This document shows positions 12,523 through 22,447 of a DNA stretch of 64,000 nt, piece by piece. How positions within the stretch are numbered: the first letter of the stretch is position 1; every line of letters begins with the position of its first letter. Made by a program: the position numbers and the translations under genes. Source of the stretch: Sacculina carcini. Taxonomy: Eukaryota > Arthropoda > Thecostraca > Sacculinidae. The DNA lies in the NCBI GenBank assembly GCA_916048095.2, contig OU696581.1, positions 6,017,766-6,081,765 of the forward strand, read 5' to 3'. The notes under the pieces are model-generated. The model searched no databases, was not told the DNA's origin, and was given only the letters and a program-made list of their open reading frames with translations.

Positions 12523-15500
12523 TCATGCACACACACCGCAAAATTTAAACATGGCAGTAAGAAAGAGCAAAAAAACACAAAAAACGTATAGTAAATATAT
12601 CAAGCGAGACGGGTACGGTATGACGGCACAGAGCGAAGCGTAAGGAGTAAGAGAGTGAGAGTCAAGATCAAAAGATAAACATATTAGGAATATAATGATA
12701 CACTCCACGTCAGAACTGGAACAGACTGCTGTTACAACAGTGATGTATTGGGCTTACGATGCCGCAGTGCTGTATACAATACAGCAGTGCTGTATTGGGC
12801 TTACAATGCCGAGAACACGCACAGATAATCACACGCACACACGCATACACATACCCATTGTCTTGCTTTGTGTGTGATATTGACCGTGGCAACTAATATA
12901 TTAATAACAATCGCGTACCTGTTCAGATCAGATCTGAGTCAGATCTAGGGCGTGTGGTGTAAGAGAGTAAGGGACATCGTTTGTTTTGCCGCCGCCGCTC
13001 GAGTGGGAACTAGAGATGTGACTTCAAAAAAAACCGACGTTTTTTTAAAAAAAAACCGTTTTTTTGCCCAAAAAAACCGCGACCAAAAAAAACACGTTCT
13101 TTTTTGTTTTTTTGAAGAGTCATGCAAAGAATTCAAATTATGGAAATGATATATTTGGGATGTTAAATGAATTATTTTTATCAACACATGGGTTATTCAT
13201 GCTATTAGTGTCCCTATCAAATTGAATTAGCATTAAATATGCACAATATAATTGTTATAATGTGTCTGAAATACCTAATATCATTGTTTGCACGGTACTG
13301 TGCGGCACTTCTATGTACAGTACAGTTTTTCATTCAATTATTGAGTTAATCATTGTGTAAGAAAGCAGGGTTTGAGAACCGTTTTTTATGCTAAAATCTG
13401 GAACTGTTTTAAAAAAACAACAGGTGGCATAATTTATTTTTATTTTTTACACATTAACTTTTTACTGCCAGAAATTAACTACGTTGGTTATAATAAGTTT
13501 CATCATTTCACTCAGCAGATCAATTATTTGCAAACATAAGAGTACAAACACTGCAAATATTTACACAAATACTACGAATATGCACACAAACTTAGTGTCC
13601 CTAATGAGACTACGAATAAAAACGGGTCGCAGTGGCAACGGACCAGAAAAACGGACAATATTTTCGTGTAGGAAAAAAAACAACTGAGGAAATATATTTG
13701 ATGTACAAAAAAGTATTTGAACACAAATAACTACATCAAAGAAACCATCATCCATAAAACCAGTTCTAAAAACAGGTTACTAATAAAAAAACAGTTAATT
13801 TGGTTAAGCTTTCCTTGATCTGCCGCCAATTTTTTTCGCATTCTCTACATCTACGAAAACAGTTTTTCCAAAAAATATAATTTGAAAAAAACCTTAGTTT
13901 AAAAGAACAGTTTGAATTAAGTGGTTTAACCAGCCGCTTATACGTACCAGCAGGCTACTTGCTATACAAAAGTTATTTGAACGTACATCAATCAAATCTA
14001 TCTTACATAGATACTGTTTTAGAAAACATTGTTTCATTAAAAAGCGTTAGTTTAAATGAACGTTTGTCAAAAAAAACACTTGACCAACCAATTAGCTTGT
14101 CTTGTTCTGCTGCCAACATTTTCTAGACCTGTACATTAATAAAACGAATTTAAAACCAGTTTGAAAAACATCATTGCATTTATTCATAAAAAACATGGTT
14201 TCTTTTAAAAAAAACATGATTATTCAATGAATTTGTTTTGTTATGCTGACAAATTATTTCAAATATCCACATAATTAAAACCATATTTATAAACATGGGT
14301 TTTCTCAATGAAAAAAGCCTAAATTACCGGACCCGGATGCACTTTCAAACAGTCTCCTGAGGTATTTATTGATAAATATTCTTGTTTTTTACACTATTAT
14401 CAAATTTTCTTTTCAGTAAGACACGTAAAGATGTACAAAACATCAATTGAACTCATTTCTATGTACCAAAATCAAACATCCGATGACAATTGGGGCTAAT
14501 TCTAAAAAAAAAAAAAAAAACAAAAAAAAACTAAAAAAAACATGTTTTTTTGCAAAAAAAACCGCATCCAAAAAAAACGATTTTTTTGGAATCACTACTG
14601 GGAACACACTTGGCGTTTATTTTGCCGTCGGATAATGTGCCGTCCTCTCACCCACTCACTCACTTGATCACTGACCACAGTGCAGTCGGGGTGTGTTCCA
14701 GTGTTGTGTGAAGTGTACTAATACTGCGTGATCCCGATCATTTGAAGAGAACTTGGATAGAAAACAATTGCTCACATTTTTACTGAGTCGTCCTCAAGCA
14801 AAGAGACGGCGAAAAACAGACTTATTTGGGTTCATCCTATTTATCAGATGAGAGAGAATGTCTGTGAATGAATGTGAGAGAGGAGTCTTCTACACACTCA
14901 TTCCTGACTTGAGAACCGATGGTGTAACACACATTATATGTTATGCGATATTTAATAGTTTTGTTTGCTGGTTTTGATAAGCTGGAAATTAGTAAAAAGA
15001 ACACTTTCGGCAAGTACGCCACGATTGATTTATTAAATTTGATAATTTATATATTTTCATTGTTCTAAATTCATTAAATTGTTATTTAAAGTATGTTTCG
15101 CGTTGTAATTGAAATTTTGCTAATGTACACAATGAATTCATTGTATAAATTAGATTAAATCCCGTATAACCTATAATGTGTGTTACACCATCGTTTGTCA
15201 AGTGAGGAATGGGTGTGTAGAAGACTCCTCTCAAATTAATTCACAGTCATTCTCTCTCATCTGATTAATAGAATGAACCCAAATAGGTCTCTTTTAGCCG
15301 TCTCTTTGCTTGACAACGACTTAGTAAAAATGTGAGCAATTGTTTTCTATCCAAGTTCTCTTCAAATGATCGGGATCACGCAGTACTAGTCCACTTCACA
15401 CAACACTGGAAAACAGCCCGACTGCACTGTGGTCAGTGATCAAGTGAGTGAGCGGGTGAGAGGACGGCACATTATCCGACGGCAAAATAAACGCCAAGTG

Positions 15501-17873
15501 TGTTCCCACTCGAGCGGCGACGGCGAAACAAACACTCGGCAAAACAAACGCTCGGCACAAAAGCGCCCAGTGTGTACCTAGCCTAAGTGTAGCCTAAGGG
15601 AGTGTATGAGGAGGTGGTGTGATGTGTGTAGTGATGCAAAAAAACGTTTTTTTTGGTTGCGGTTTTTTTTTGCAAAAAAAAACATGTTTTTTTTAGTTTT
15701 TTTTGTTTTTTTGGTTTTTTTTAGAATTAGCCCCAATTGTCATCGGATGTTAGATTTTAGTACATATAAATGAGTTCAATTGATGTTTTGTACATCTTTA
15801 CGTGTCTTATTTCAGAGATAATTCGATAATAGTATAAGAAACAAGAATATATATCAATAAATACCTCAGGAGACTGTTTGAAAGTGCATCCGGGTCCGGT
15901 GGTTTAGGTTTTTTTCATTGAGAAAACCCATGTTTTTAAAGATGGTTTTAATTATGTGGATATTTGAAATAATTTGTCAGCATAACAAAACAAATTCATT
16001 GAATAATCTTAGATATAATACGGTGTGGCGATCCCTATAGCCGATTGTGAGGCGTCAGTAGCCACTAGGCAATCGACCGCTGGCACTGGATGCATACTAT
16101 AATAATCCAATCTTAAATCTAACACATTTTTAAAAGAAACCATGTTTTTTATGAAAAAATGCAATGATGTTTTTCAAACTGGTTTTAAATTCGTTTTATT
16201 AATGTACAGGTCCAGAAAATGTTGGCAGCAGAACAAGACAAGCTAATTGGTTGGTCAAGTGTTTTTTTGACAAACGTTCATTAAAACTAACGCTTTTTTA
16301 ATGAAACAATGTTTTCTAAAACAGTATCTATGTAAGATAGATTTGATTGATGTACGTTCAAATAACTTTTGTATAGCAAGTAGCCTGCTGGTACGTATAA
16401 GCGGCTGGTTAAACCACTTATTTTAAACTGTTCTTTTAAACCATGTTTTTTTCAAAATATATTTTTTGGAAAAACTGTTTTCGTAGATGTAGAGATTGGG
16501 AAAAAAAATTGGCGGCATATCAAGGAAAGCTTAACCAAATTAACTGTTTTTTCATCAGTAACCTGTTTTTAAAACTGGTTTTATGGATGATGGTTTCTTT
16601 GATGTAGTTATTTGTGTTCAAATACTTTTTTGTACATCAAATATATTTCCTCAGTTGTTGTTTTTTCCTACACGAAAATTTTTTCCGTTTTTCTGGTCCG
16701 TTGCCACTGCGACCCGCTTTTATTCGTAGTCTCATTAGGGACACTAAGTTTGTGTGCATATTCGTAGTATTTGTGTAAATATTTGCAGTGTTTGTACTAT
16801 TATATTTGCAAATAATTGATCTGCTGAATGAAATGATGAAACTTATTATAACCAACGTAGTTAATTTCTGGCAGTAAAAAGTTAAGGTGTAAAAAATAAA
16901 ATAAAATTATGCCACCTGTTTTTTTAAACAGTTTCACTTTTTAGCATAAGAAACGGTTCTCAAAGCCTGCTTTCTTACACAATGATTAACTCAATAATTG
17001 AATGCTAAACTGTACTGTACATAGAAGTGCCGCACAGTACCGTGCAAACAATGATATTAGGCCTTTCAGACACATTATAACAATTATATTGTGCATATTT
17101 AATGATAATTCAATTTGATAGGGTCACTAATAGCATGAATAACCCATGTGTTGATGAAAATAATTCATTTAACATCCCAAATATATCATTTCCATAATTA
17201 GAATTCTTTGCATGACTCTTCAAAAAAAACAAAAAGAACGTGTTTTTTTGGTCGCGGTTTGTTTTGGCAAAAAAACGTTTTTTTTAATAAAAAAACCGTC
17301 GGTTTTTTTTTAGGTCGCATCTCTAGATGTGTGTAGCATACACAACAGCTCTACTCAAACTCCCCTGGTAAAGCGCAAAAAAAATTTAGTGTAATGTTTG
17401 CGCGTTTATCTCGTAAACTTAATTAGATTATAAAACAAATTATTACGGTCTATGCGGATTTTAACGACAAAATTTATTATAATAAAAATTGAACGTGCTT
17501 CAATTTAATTAATATATATCAAGTCCAGCCTGTTGAAGCAAATCAAGTGCAAATTATCGCTCTGTTCTCTTCTAGCTAGGCCACTGAATGTTGAATTAAA
17601 TAACCACACTTAGCCAGCGTATGATTACCACGAGATAGCTCTAATTTCCCTTTCCTGATCTCTAAGCGGCAAAATCATTAGGATTATCTTTGTATCCAAA
17701 GTGTTTTTTAGTTCTATGGGGAAAAACCTATGCATTGATTTTATGTCGAGTATTTCACAGTTAGGCGTTCTTATGGTATCACCTGGCACATCACTGGCGC
17801 GTGAAGGCGACGACGACTGAGCGGAGAGTGGTGCACAGGCCAGTACGATCCACAGCGCCAACAAGCCCAGCAT
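2329..17873 (-). CDS. Five-exon gene for a large secreted protein with two cysteine-rich modules (unknown family)
   Basis: Proposed join on the minus strand: 17873-17783, 11807-11487, 10962-9892, 9311-8970, 6707-2329. The lengths 91, 321, 1071, 342 and 4379 sum to 6,204 nt, giving 2,067 residues plus stop. Every intron is phase 1 and has GT donors and AG acceptors. Layout: signal peptide (1-18), cysteine-rich module 1 (about 31-137), helical Leu/Ala/Gln-rich region (138-494), cysteine-rich module 2 (495-608), then a long Ser/Asn/Asp-rich region (609-2067) with many N-x-S/T sequons and few cysteines. A secreted or extracellular-matrix role is inferred from the signal peptide, the disulfide-type modules and the sequons. 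I do not recognise the family. Exon 5, the exon 3 boundaries and the signal peptide are strongest; the acceptors of exons 2 and 4 are weaker. Transcript data would settle it. Confidence 0.72.
6844..8127. mobile_element. Non-autonomous hAT element in intron 4
   Basis: The terminal inverted repeats begin TAGGGCTGTCAAAA (6844) and end TTTTGACAGCCCTA (8127). They are flanked by a perfect 8-bp duplication ATGATAAG (6836-6843 and 8128-8135), the hAT superfamily target length. Subterminal regions carry many copies of AAGTAACCT/AAAAGTAACCTAA at both ends, plausible transposase-binding repeats. The 1.28-kb interior has no transposase, so it needs an autonomous relative. Confidence 0.88.
8216..8485. 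mobile_element. Short G/C-homopolymer-ended MITE
   Basis: The left end CACTGGCGGATCCAGAGGGGGG and the inverted right end (CCCCCCAATTGCACTCTGGGTCCGCTACTG) form imperfect inverted repeats around a 270-bp A/T-rich core. Ends of the CAGTGGCGGATCC type occur on hAT MITEs. The flanking 8-mers do not match well, so the copy is old or its edges are off by a few bases. Confidence 0.6.
8970..9311 (-). CDS. Exon 4: cysteine-rich module 2
   Basis: Encodes about 114 residues (495-608) homologous to exon 2. VPGPC aligns with LPGASC, then an IVWTEV segment with a GEMWSEI-like position, then CGRRVRTCRNGEV with ILRVRTCMAGIV, and FFTCCPVFSC with SSCCPLLDC. The donor TGTA|GTAAGC is phase 1 at the same codon position as in exon 2. 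The acceptor CACTGAG|CC is weak but phase-compatible. The exon is symmetric (342 nt, phase 1-1), so skipping would keep the frame. Confidence 0.65.
9523..9872. mobile_element. MITE inserted next to the exon 3 splice donor
   Basis: The ends GGGCGTAAATC and (inverted) GGCGTAGATTT are flanked by the direct repeat GATGGACTAGAG (9511-9522 and 9873-9884). The left end carries G-runs within palindromic GGGGGGTATATATACCCCCC (9545-9564), followed by further GGGGGG/CCCCCC pairs. It has no coding capacity. It lies in intron 3, with its right flank touching the GTCAGT donor at 9886-9891. Confidence 0.65.
9892..10962 (-). CDS. Exon 3: helical Leu/Ala/Gln-rich region
   Basis: A strong acceptor (TTTTTGTTTTTATAATCAG) begins the exon at 10962, and AAG|GTCAGT ends it at 9892. 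Both boundaries are phase 1, giving 357 codons without a stop. Residues 138-494 start very basic (RRYYRYIHAGRR) and continue with predicted amphipathic helices such as LLAHVLSTLIMAAND and FLQELRSAGGLVIERLLQRM. Two cysteines lie close together (QMCRSIGDGEMC). No known domain is recognised. A short palindromic MITE lies 8 nt beyond the exon end. Confidence 0.7.
11365..11462. repeat. (TG/TATG)n microsatellite in intron 2
   Basis: Alternating TGTG and TATATG units. Apparent reading frames of Cys/Val or Thr/His here are artefacts of the repeat. Confidence 0.85.
11487..11807 (-). CDS. Exon 2: cysteine-rich module 1
   Basis: Encodes about 107 residues (protein 31-137). The order is LCQMQ, then LLPGASC, then a DGRRYKDGEMW segment, then ILRVRTC, and finally SSCCPLLDC at the exon end. 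The G-x-x-Y-x-D-G-x-x-W...RVRTC-x-x-G pattern loosely recalls von Willebrand C-type modules, but the cysteine spacing does not match well enough to name it. The donor TGCA|GTCAGT is phase 1, at exactly the position used by exon 4. The acceptor (TATTTCTGCTGTGAAG) has a modest pyrimidine tract. It is chosen because it is phase 1 and avoids an upstream in-frame TGA. Confidence 0.65.
12447..12530. repeat. (AC)n microsatellite in intron 1
   Basis: About 80 bp of nearly uninterrupted AC dinucleotides. The long Thr-His and Cys-Val frames over it are spurious. Confidence 0.95.
12977..15530. mobile_element. Foldback-type inverted repeat, left arm split by a hAT MITE
   Basis: The left arm consists of 12,980-13,010 plus 14,606-14,940. 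The right arm at about 15,190-15,530 is its near-perfect reverse complement. Shared landmarks in opposite orientation are CGAGTGGGAAC with AACACACTTGGCG, CCGACGGCAAAATAAACGCC, GTCTTCTACACACTC and TGTGTGTTACACCATCG. A loop of about 250 bp, A/T-rich, separates the arms. No transposase is encoded. The structure fits a long-TIR foldback element. Its outermost boundaries are uncertain because target duplications could not be identified. Confidence 0.7.
13011..14597 (+). mobile_element. hAT-type MITE copy 1 (A/T-rich, 1.59 kb)
   Basis: Starts TAGAGATGTGAC and ends ATCACTA. The ends are flanked by GTGGGAAC (13003-13010) and CTGGGAAC (14598-14605), an 8-bp duplication with one mismatch. The subterminal parts are full of homopurine A-runs (AAAAAAAACCGACG and AAAAAACGATTTTTTT). 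No transposase frame. Copy 2 (15,629-17,325) is the same element in the opposite orientation. Confidence 0.85.
15629..17325 (-). mobile_element. hAT-type MITE copy 2, inverted relative to copy 1
   Basis: Starts TAGTGATGC and ends GCATCTCTA, with a perfect 8-bp duplication GATGTGTG (15621-15628 and 17326-17333). The interior matches the reverse complement of copy 1 throughout, for example AGACTACGAATAAAA/TTTTATTCGTAGTCT. After removing a private insert of about 115 bp at 16,007-16,122, its length is essentially that of copy 1. Confidence 0.87.
16007..16122. repeat. Private insert of about 115 bp inside hAT copy 2
   Basis: Copy 1 runs directly from its AATGATTATTCAATG region into the flanking poly-A part. 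Copy 2 carries an extra block there beginning CTTAGATATAATACGGTG and containing GGCGATCCCTATAGCCGATTGTG. It is more G/C-rich than its host. I do not recognise it, and no clear target duplication is seen beyond CTTA(G/A)AT-like ends (CTTAGATATAA at left, CTTAAATCTAA at right). Confidence 0.5.
17783..17873 (-). CDS. Exon 1: signal peptide
   Basis: The first in-frame ATG (17871-17873) opens MLGLLALWIVLACAPLSA followed by QSS. This is a textbook signal peptide with an 11-residue hydrophobic core and a small-x-small cleavage site. The exon ends CCAG|GTGATA, a phase-1 donor, after DVP. The frame is open upstream, but no earlier in-frame ATG is found before the probable transcription start near 17975. 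A different-frame ATG at 17974 would sit at the cap and give only a short peptide. Confidence 0.7.
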
Positions 17874-17999
17874 GACCACTGACACAGCCGCTATGACGAC
17901 TGATGCTCGCAGCCAGCACGACAATAACGCACGCACAAATATCTTGACGACAACGGCGTAGCACAAGCTGCCATTGAAAAATATTAGCGGGTGTTGCGG

Positions 18000-18007
18000 C
18001 TTTTATA
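18000..18007 (-). promoter_or_regulatory. TATA box (TATAAAAG) of the secreted-protein gene
   Basis: The minus strand reads GGTATAAAAGCC. About 30 nt downstream lies TTTTTCAATGG, with an initiator-like TCA near 17975, so a 5' UTR of about 100 nt to the ATG at 17873 is implied. The spacing fits a classical TATA-Inr core promoter. Confidence 0.6.
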
Positions 18008-19320
18008 CCGGCCGAGGCACGTGCAATAATGCACACTGCACCTCTGCTGGCACAGACAGGACGATAAGTCACGCGCTGCTACTATAATGACCGCGCAACC
18101 CCGCGCTAATTCGCACTTGCCGACCCGTGGAGTGTACAGTGCGAACACGCTGTATACTCCATGGCCCCCAGTGCCGCGGACGTGTGTGTACTCCGACCGA
18201 ACTTGACCCTTCGAGACAAATACTGTCGGATTCGTGAACTTGACGTTTCGCAGGCCAAGCGCTAGGTCCACATTCCTCTAGATTTGCAAACTGCACAATA
18301 CTTGTGTGTACGATTTTTCCATATTTATGCATTTTTCTATATGTATCTAGTTTCTGCATTTATGATCGATACTGCATGATATGACCATTTTATATATCTT
18401 ATTGTTATTAGCTATTACTTTGAGGATGCACCGTTTTGCAGGTCACATGGTCCCAATGTATATTGATATAAATACGAGTGTATCATTAATTTTTTAAGTT
18501 TGCAAGATTTAGTTCAATTCAATTTTTATTTGTTTACGTATATCTAGCATCTAAACCTGTTTGGAATGTATATTAATTATTCATTTACTTCAATGCGTGG
18601 CATATTTATTTGGATTCATTCGAATTGTCGGCGATCCGTAACACGTCAAGAAACTCAAGGTTTCGCTCAAGATGTAATGTTGTTCAGCTTCCATTTGACT
18701 TCTTCCTTTCATTGTCACCTCCACAAAACTGTCACTGGGACGATTAGATCAGAGAGGCATTGATACGCGTTCACTTTAAGGCTAGGTTAGCTTAGATTCG
18801 GTACCTATGAGTATTGTATTGTATTGTATTGTCGCATGTCATGTATCAAGAGTAAAAGACAACATGGCGCTTATCACATCGTTCACGCAATGAGCGGACA
18901 TTACTACAGGTGTGTTGATAATATACAAAGATGAACCGTGACTGGAAATGAATACTTATGAGTATAACGGGCAATATATCATACAGCAGAAATTATGACT
19001 AGAACGTGTGGTTTGACTAGATACACGAGATGCAAAATTTAGGTGATAATAGTCTAAAACGTGGTGCAAAACATTATTGATGGTAAAAGAGCGAACATGA
19101 ATAGTTAGTGGTGATATACGGTATACGAGTGAACGTGACTAATTTGTGGTGACTATCAAGTTAGCTGTCGAGGGAATAAAATGCGAAAATATATATAATT
19201 AAAACAACTATTAAAAACAGAACAATTAAAACCCTGAACCAGAGCGCAAAAACTACACAATTAATAACAATCGGATGATTAGAGTATCGGGAAGTACAGA
19301 ATCACCAAACAGAGTAGTAT

Positions 19321-21521
19321 TCATTGTAGCTGCCGACATGCCCCGAGGCATCTCCTGGACCACTCGTCGCGATTTTGGGCGACAACTGACGCCTCAGACA
19401 TGTTAATGCCGAGCAGCGTCACATCCGAGTCGTACTGCTCACGAAGCGTGAAGCGAGACGCTGCTCCTCTTCTCAACATTTCTGTTGGTGGGTTGTTAAG
19501 CACCACTGCAAGCGGGTTATCTGGTCTGCGGAGGATGTGGCCAATGAACTGCAGGCGGCGCTTTGTCAGATATCTGGAGGCGGGCGATGCTCCGGTCGTT
19601 GTGTATAGCTGGTATGTGGGCAGAATTAAAGGGTACCGGTAGTTGGCGCAGTAACGCAATAGGGCCCTGTGACCCGCGTCCACTTCATTGGAGAGAGTGT
19701 TGGTTAATGCCCAAGATTCACCGCCATACAACAAGGTGGACTGTACGCAAGCGTTAAAGAGTAGCATTTTCACCTTCATTGACACGCTCGATCTCCATAC
19801 ATCACTCAGTCGACGTGCCGCCAGCCAAGCCAGCTGTCTGCGTCGACGAAAAGCTGTCCGACTGTTCAGCATCTCCACACCGAGATAGCGAGCGTTCTCC
19901 TTTGCGAGCATTTGAGCCCCGTTGCAGTCTAAGACGGTGCCGCCCTGCTGCACTCCGAACGTCATCATCTCGCACTTTTTGGTGTTAAGAGAGAGGCCGA
20001 TCTCCTTGGCTGCAGTCTCAGAACGCCGTAGTTGCTCCTGGGCGTCGGTACAACTGTCGCACAACAGAGCAACGTCATCCGCGTACGCCAAGCTCGTGAG
20101 CCGCACGGCCGGATGTCTGGACGACCTTCGGCGCTTCAGAGTGTAGCTTCTATCTTCAGATAAGCCGGTGCGCAGGACATAATCGAGCACAAGAATGAAA
20201 AGGTAAGGTGCAAGGGTGTCACCTTGGAGTACACAGAGGTGGTGGTGAAACTTGTTGTGTCGCCGTACTGAGTGCGAACCACAGCCGTTGTGTCTGTATA
20301 CAGGCTCATGATAGCGCCTACGAGGGGTGTGGTCCCGCAGTACGTCGTTAGCACTTGTTGCAGAGCACGGCGGTCGACGCTATCAAAAGCTTTGCTGAAG
20401 TCCAGATAGAGAACACATATGGCTCTCTGTCTTTCCCTGCAATCTTCGAAACAACAACGCAAGGCTACAACTTGCTCAACGGTGTTTCTCCCTGTGCGAA
20501 AACCGGCCTGGTTGGCGAGAATAGCATCATCCAATTGACGTTTCAGTCTCTGTAAGATGACTCTGTTACATAACTTGGCAGCAGCAGGCATGAGCGAGAT
20601 TGCTATTTGGTTGGCGATATCAGTTCCACTGTCCCTCTTGGGTATCATGACGATCACTGACGATAACCACTCAGGGGGCGGTCGGGCTGAGCATACTACG
20701 TTGTTGACAAACGGAAGCAGGAGCTTTGTCATCTCCTCCATTTTCCATACGTCGGAGGGTATACCATCGCACCCAGCTGCCTTACCCGTCGAGAGAGTCT
20801 TCGCAGCCAGCGAGAGTTCAGCATAAGTCACAGGTTGACTGTCCATTGCTGGAGAGTCCTCAGTCACTGAGAGATTAGGCAAGGTTCCTGTGACTCTGGG
20901 CTTGTTAAGGAGCTCCTTGAAATGGCAGCGAATTGTCTCCATACGCTCACACGCACTCTCAGTTTTGACAAAACACGGTTTTGTGCGTCGTCTTCCCGTT
21001 AGATCGTCAACTGTTTTCCAGAGAGCAGAGCTCCTGCCCGCCTTGTGGTTTTCCGATATCTCCTGTGCAGCCCTTTTCACGCGTTCTTCCAGGCATACAC
21101 GGTGCGCCTCTAGCAGCTCCTGAATTTTCCTCTCCCTTTCCGTCAGAGACAAGGATGAGGATGAGGATATTAACTGGCGTCGCAAGTACCGAATCATCGA
21201 GTCATCATTCCATTCATTAGCCTGTTTGTGGCGACGCTTTCTGGGAAGGCATACTTCGGCGCTGTGAATCAATGTCTGTGCCACACACTTGAACGTACCA
21301 TCACTGTGCTGATTTATGGTATTGATCGTGCTTCCGATAAATCGCCTTTTTGTAGCTGGATTCGCTAGGGCAGACCAATCCCAGGCAGGAGTACGCTTGC
21401 TGGCTTTATTACGCCATATGTGTGACTTTAATGTGCAGGTCACAAGTGCATGATCAGATGGGATGCACTTGGGTCTTATAGTGCGCACCCGTCTAACAAG
21501 ATGGCGCCTATGCAGCTGCAT
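19321..21521 (-). pseudogene. RTE-like LINE reverse transcriptase domain (frameshifted)
   Basis: Frame 21521-20136 contains the endonuclease end (PSDHALVTCTLKSHIW), then RT motifs including GKAAGCDGIPSDVWK, AGFRTGRNTVEQ and YLDFSKAFDSVDRRAL. A frameshift near 20,230, in the GxxQG motif region, moves the frame to 20190-19321. That frame carries the catalytic box LAYADDVALLCD and then KCEMMTFG. The C-terminal part (LYGGESWALTNTL ... RRLQFIGHILRRPD) is characteristic of RTE/BovB-like proteins. The YADD residues are intact but the polyprotein is not translatable. Confidence 0.85.
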
Positions 21522-22339
21522 CAGAACATAGTCCAGCTTGGCACGTCGTTTTCTAGGTCCAAAAATGTGAACAGGTGATGGCGGCGTTTCTGTCGCATGA
21601 AACCGTTTGCTGGAGCGAGCTCATTGCTGATTACAAAGTCCTCCACCATGTGTGTATGCACTGAGTCGCGCTGAGGCCGACCGTGATGCAGACTAACAAC
21701 AGAGCACAGATCAGCGTTGAAGTCGCCAGTGACGATCAGCAGGTCTCGCCGCGAACATGACTCAATGAGAGCCGCGACCAGATCGAGGCACTCATTGGTC
21801 GTTTTGGTATCGTCAGAACATGCAGTGGGCAAATATCAATTTATCATTAGTAGCCTGTAACCACGCATTTGCACACTGAGGCTGATGACTCTTTGGTGGG
21901 AGGTTTCAACTTTCAAAACTGCTGATGCTGCCAAGGGGGACAGCAAGAAGCCGATACCGCCCGCACCGCCAGATGAAGCTGATGAATGCCAGAAAACCCA
22001 TCCCCGTCCACAGTCGATCGACTCTATTTGATTGGATGTTGAGATGCGTCGCCGGTGTTCTTGTACGGCGACCACGGAAATCCTGATGTCGTCGGCAAGG
22101 CGCGCCAATTCATGTAGGCGCGTATCACATTTAAGAGTCCTAGCGTTGAACGATGCGATAATTATAGCGTTGGCTGCTGATGTTATTGCAGCCTTACGGT
22201 CCCGGCTGGCAATCCGCAGATCCGAGCTGCGTTGGCTGGGCCGCGTACCTCGTATTCTCGAGCGCTTGCCGCGATGAGTCATTATTACAGCGGCTGTATA
22301 GTGTTCGTTTGGGGTCAATGGCCGACAACACTCAAACAC
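21521..22339 (-). pseudogene. RTE-like LINE endonuclease domain (frameshifted)
   Basis: The N-terminal APE-like endonuclease lies in two frames. The first (22339-21836) holds IIASFNARTLKC, VVAVQEHRR (catalytic Glu motif) and GGIGFLLSP. The second (21832-21521) resumes with LLIVTGDFNADL, the conserved GDFN motif. The break at about 21,833 lies inside the segment linking the two. A further break near 21,521 separates it from the SDHALV motif of the next frame. Enzymatic role: nicks target DNA for target-primed reverse transcription. Confidence 0.8.
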
Positions 22340-22447
22340 TCAAACACTTATACACGCAGAATACAGGCACGACACAGTCACACAGCGAGCGCTGGCACGT
22401 CCACACAGTGAGGCCGCGCTCAATCAACTGATTATTACCTATGAGTA

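Larger units (their letters stand above)
11808..17782 (-). other. Intron 1, filled with mobile DNA
   Basis: A 5,975-bp intron with donor GTGATA at 17782 and acceptor ...GTGAAG at 11808. It holds an (AC)n tract, a foldback element and two inverted copies of a hAT-type MITE, described separately. The remaining 11,830-12,440 and 17,330-17,780 parts are A/T-rich with nothing recognisable. Confidence 0.6.
18814..22436 (-). mobile_element. RTE-like LINE, full length with target duplication
   Basis: The 3.6-kb element on the minus strand is bounded by the 11-bp direct repeat ACCTATGAGTA (18803-18813 and 22437-22447). It ends in a short (AATAC)n tail (plus-strand ATTGTATTGTATTG), the kind of simple-repeat tail used by RTE-clade elements. 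It encodes one endonuclease-reverse transcriptase frame, now frameshifted. Length, single-ORF layout and tail all fit RTE or a close relative. About 500 bp between the end of the frame (19,321) and the tail is 3' UTR. Confidence 0.85.

Noticed and set aside
12322-12643. Thr-His and Cys-Val repeat proteins over the (AC)n tract
   Set aside because: Pure dinucleotide repeat translated on both strands; no start context or homology.
16637-16855. Matching small proteins at 13,484 (+) and 16,637 (-)
   Set aside because: They are the same stretch of the two inverted hAT MITE copies, with no transposase homology.
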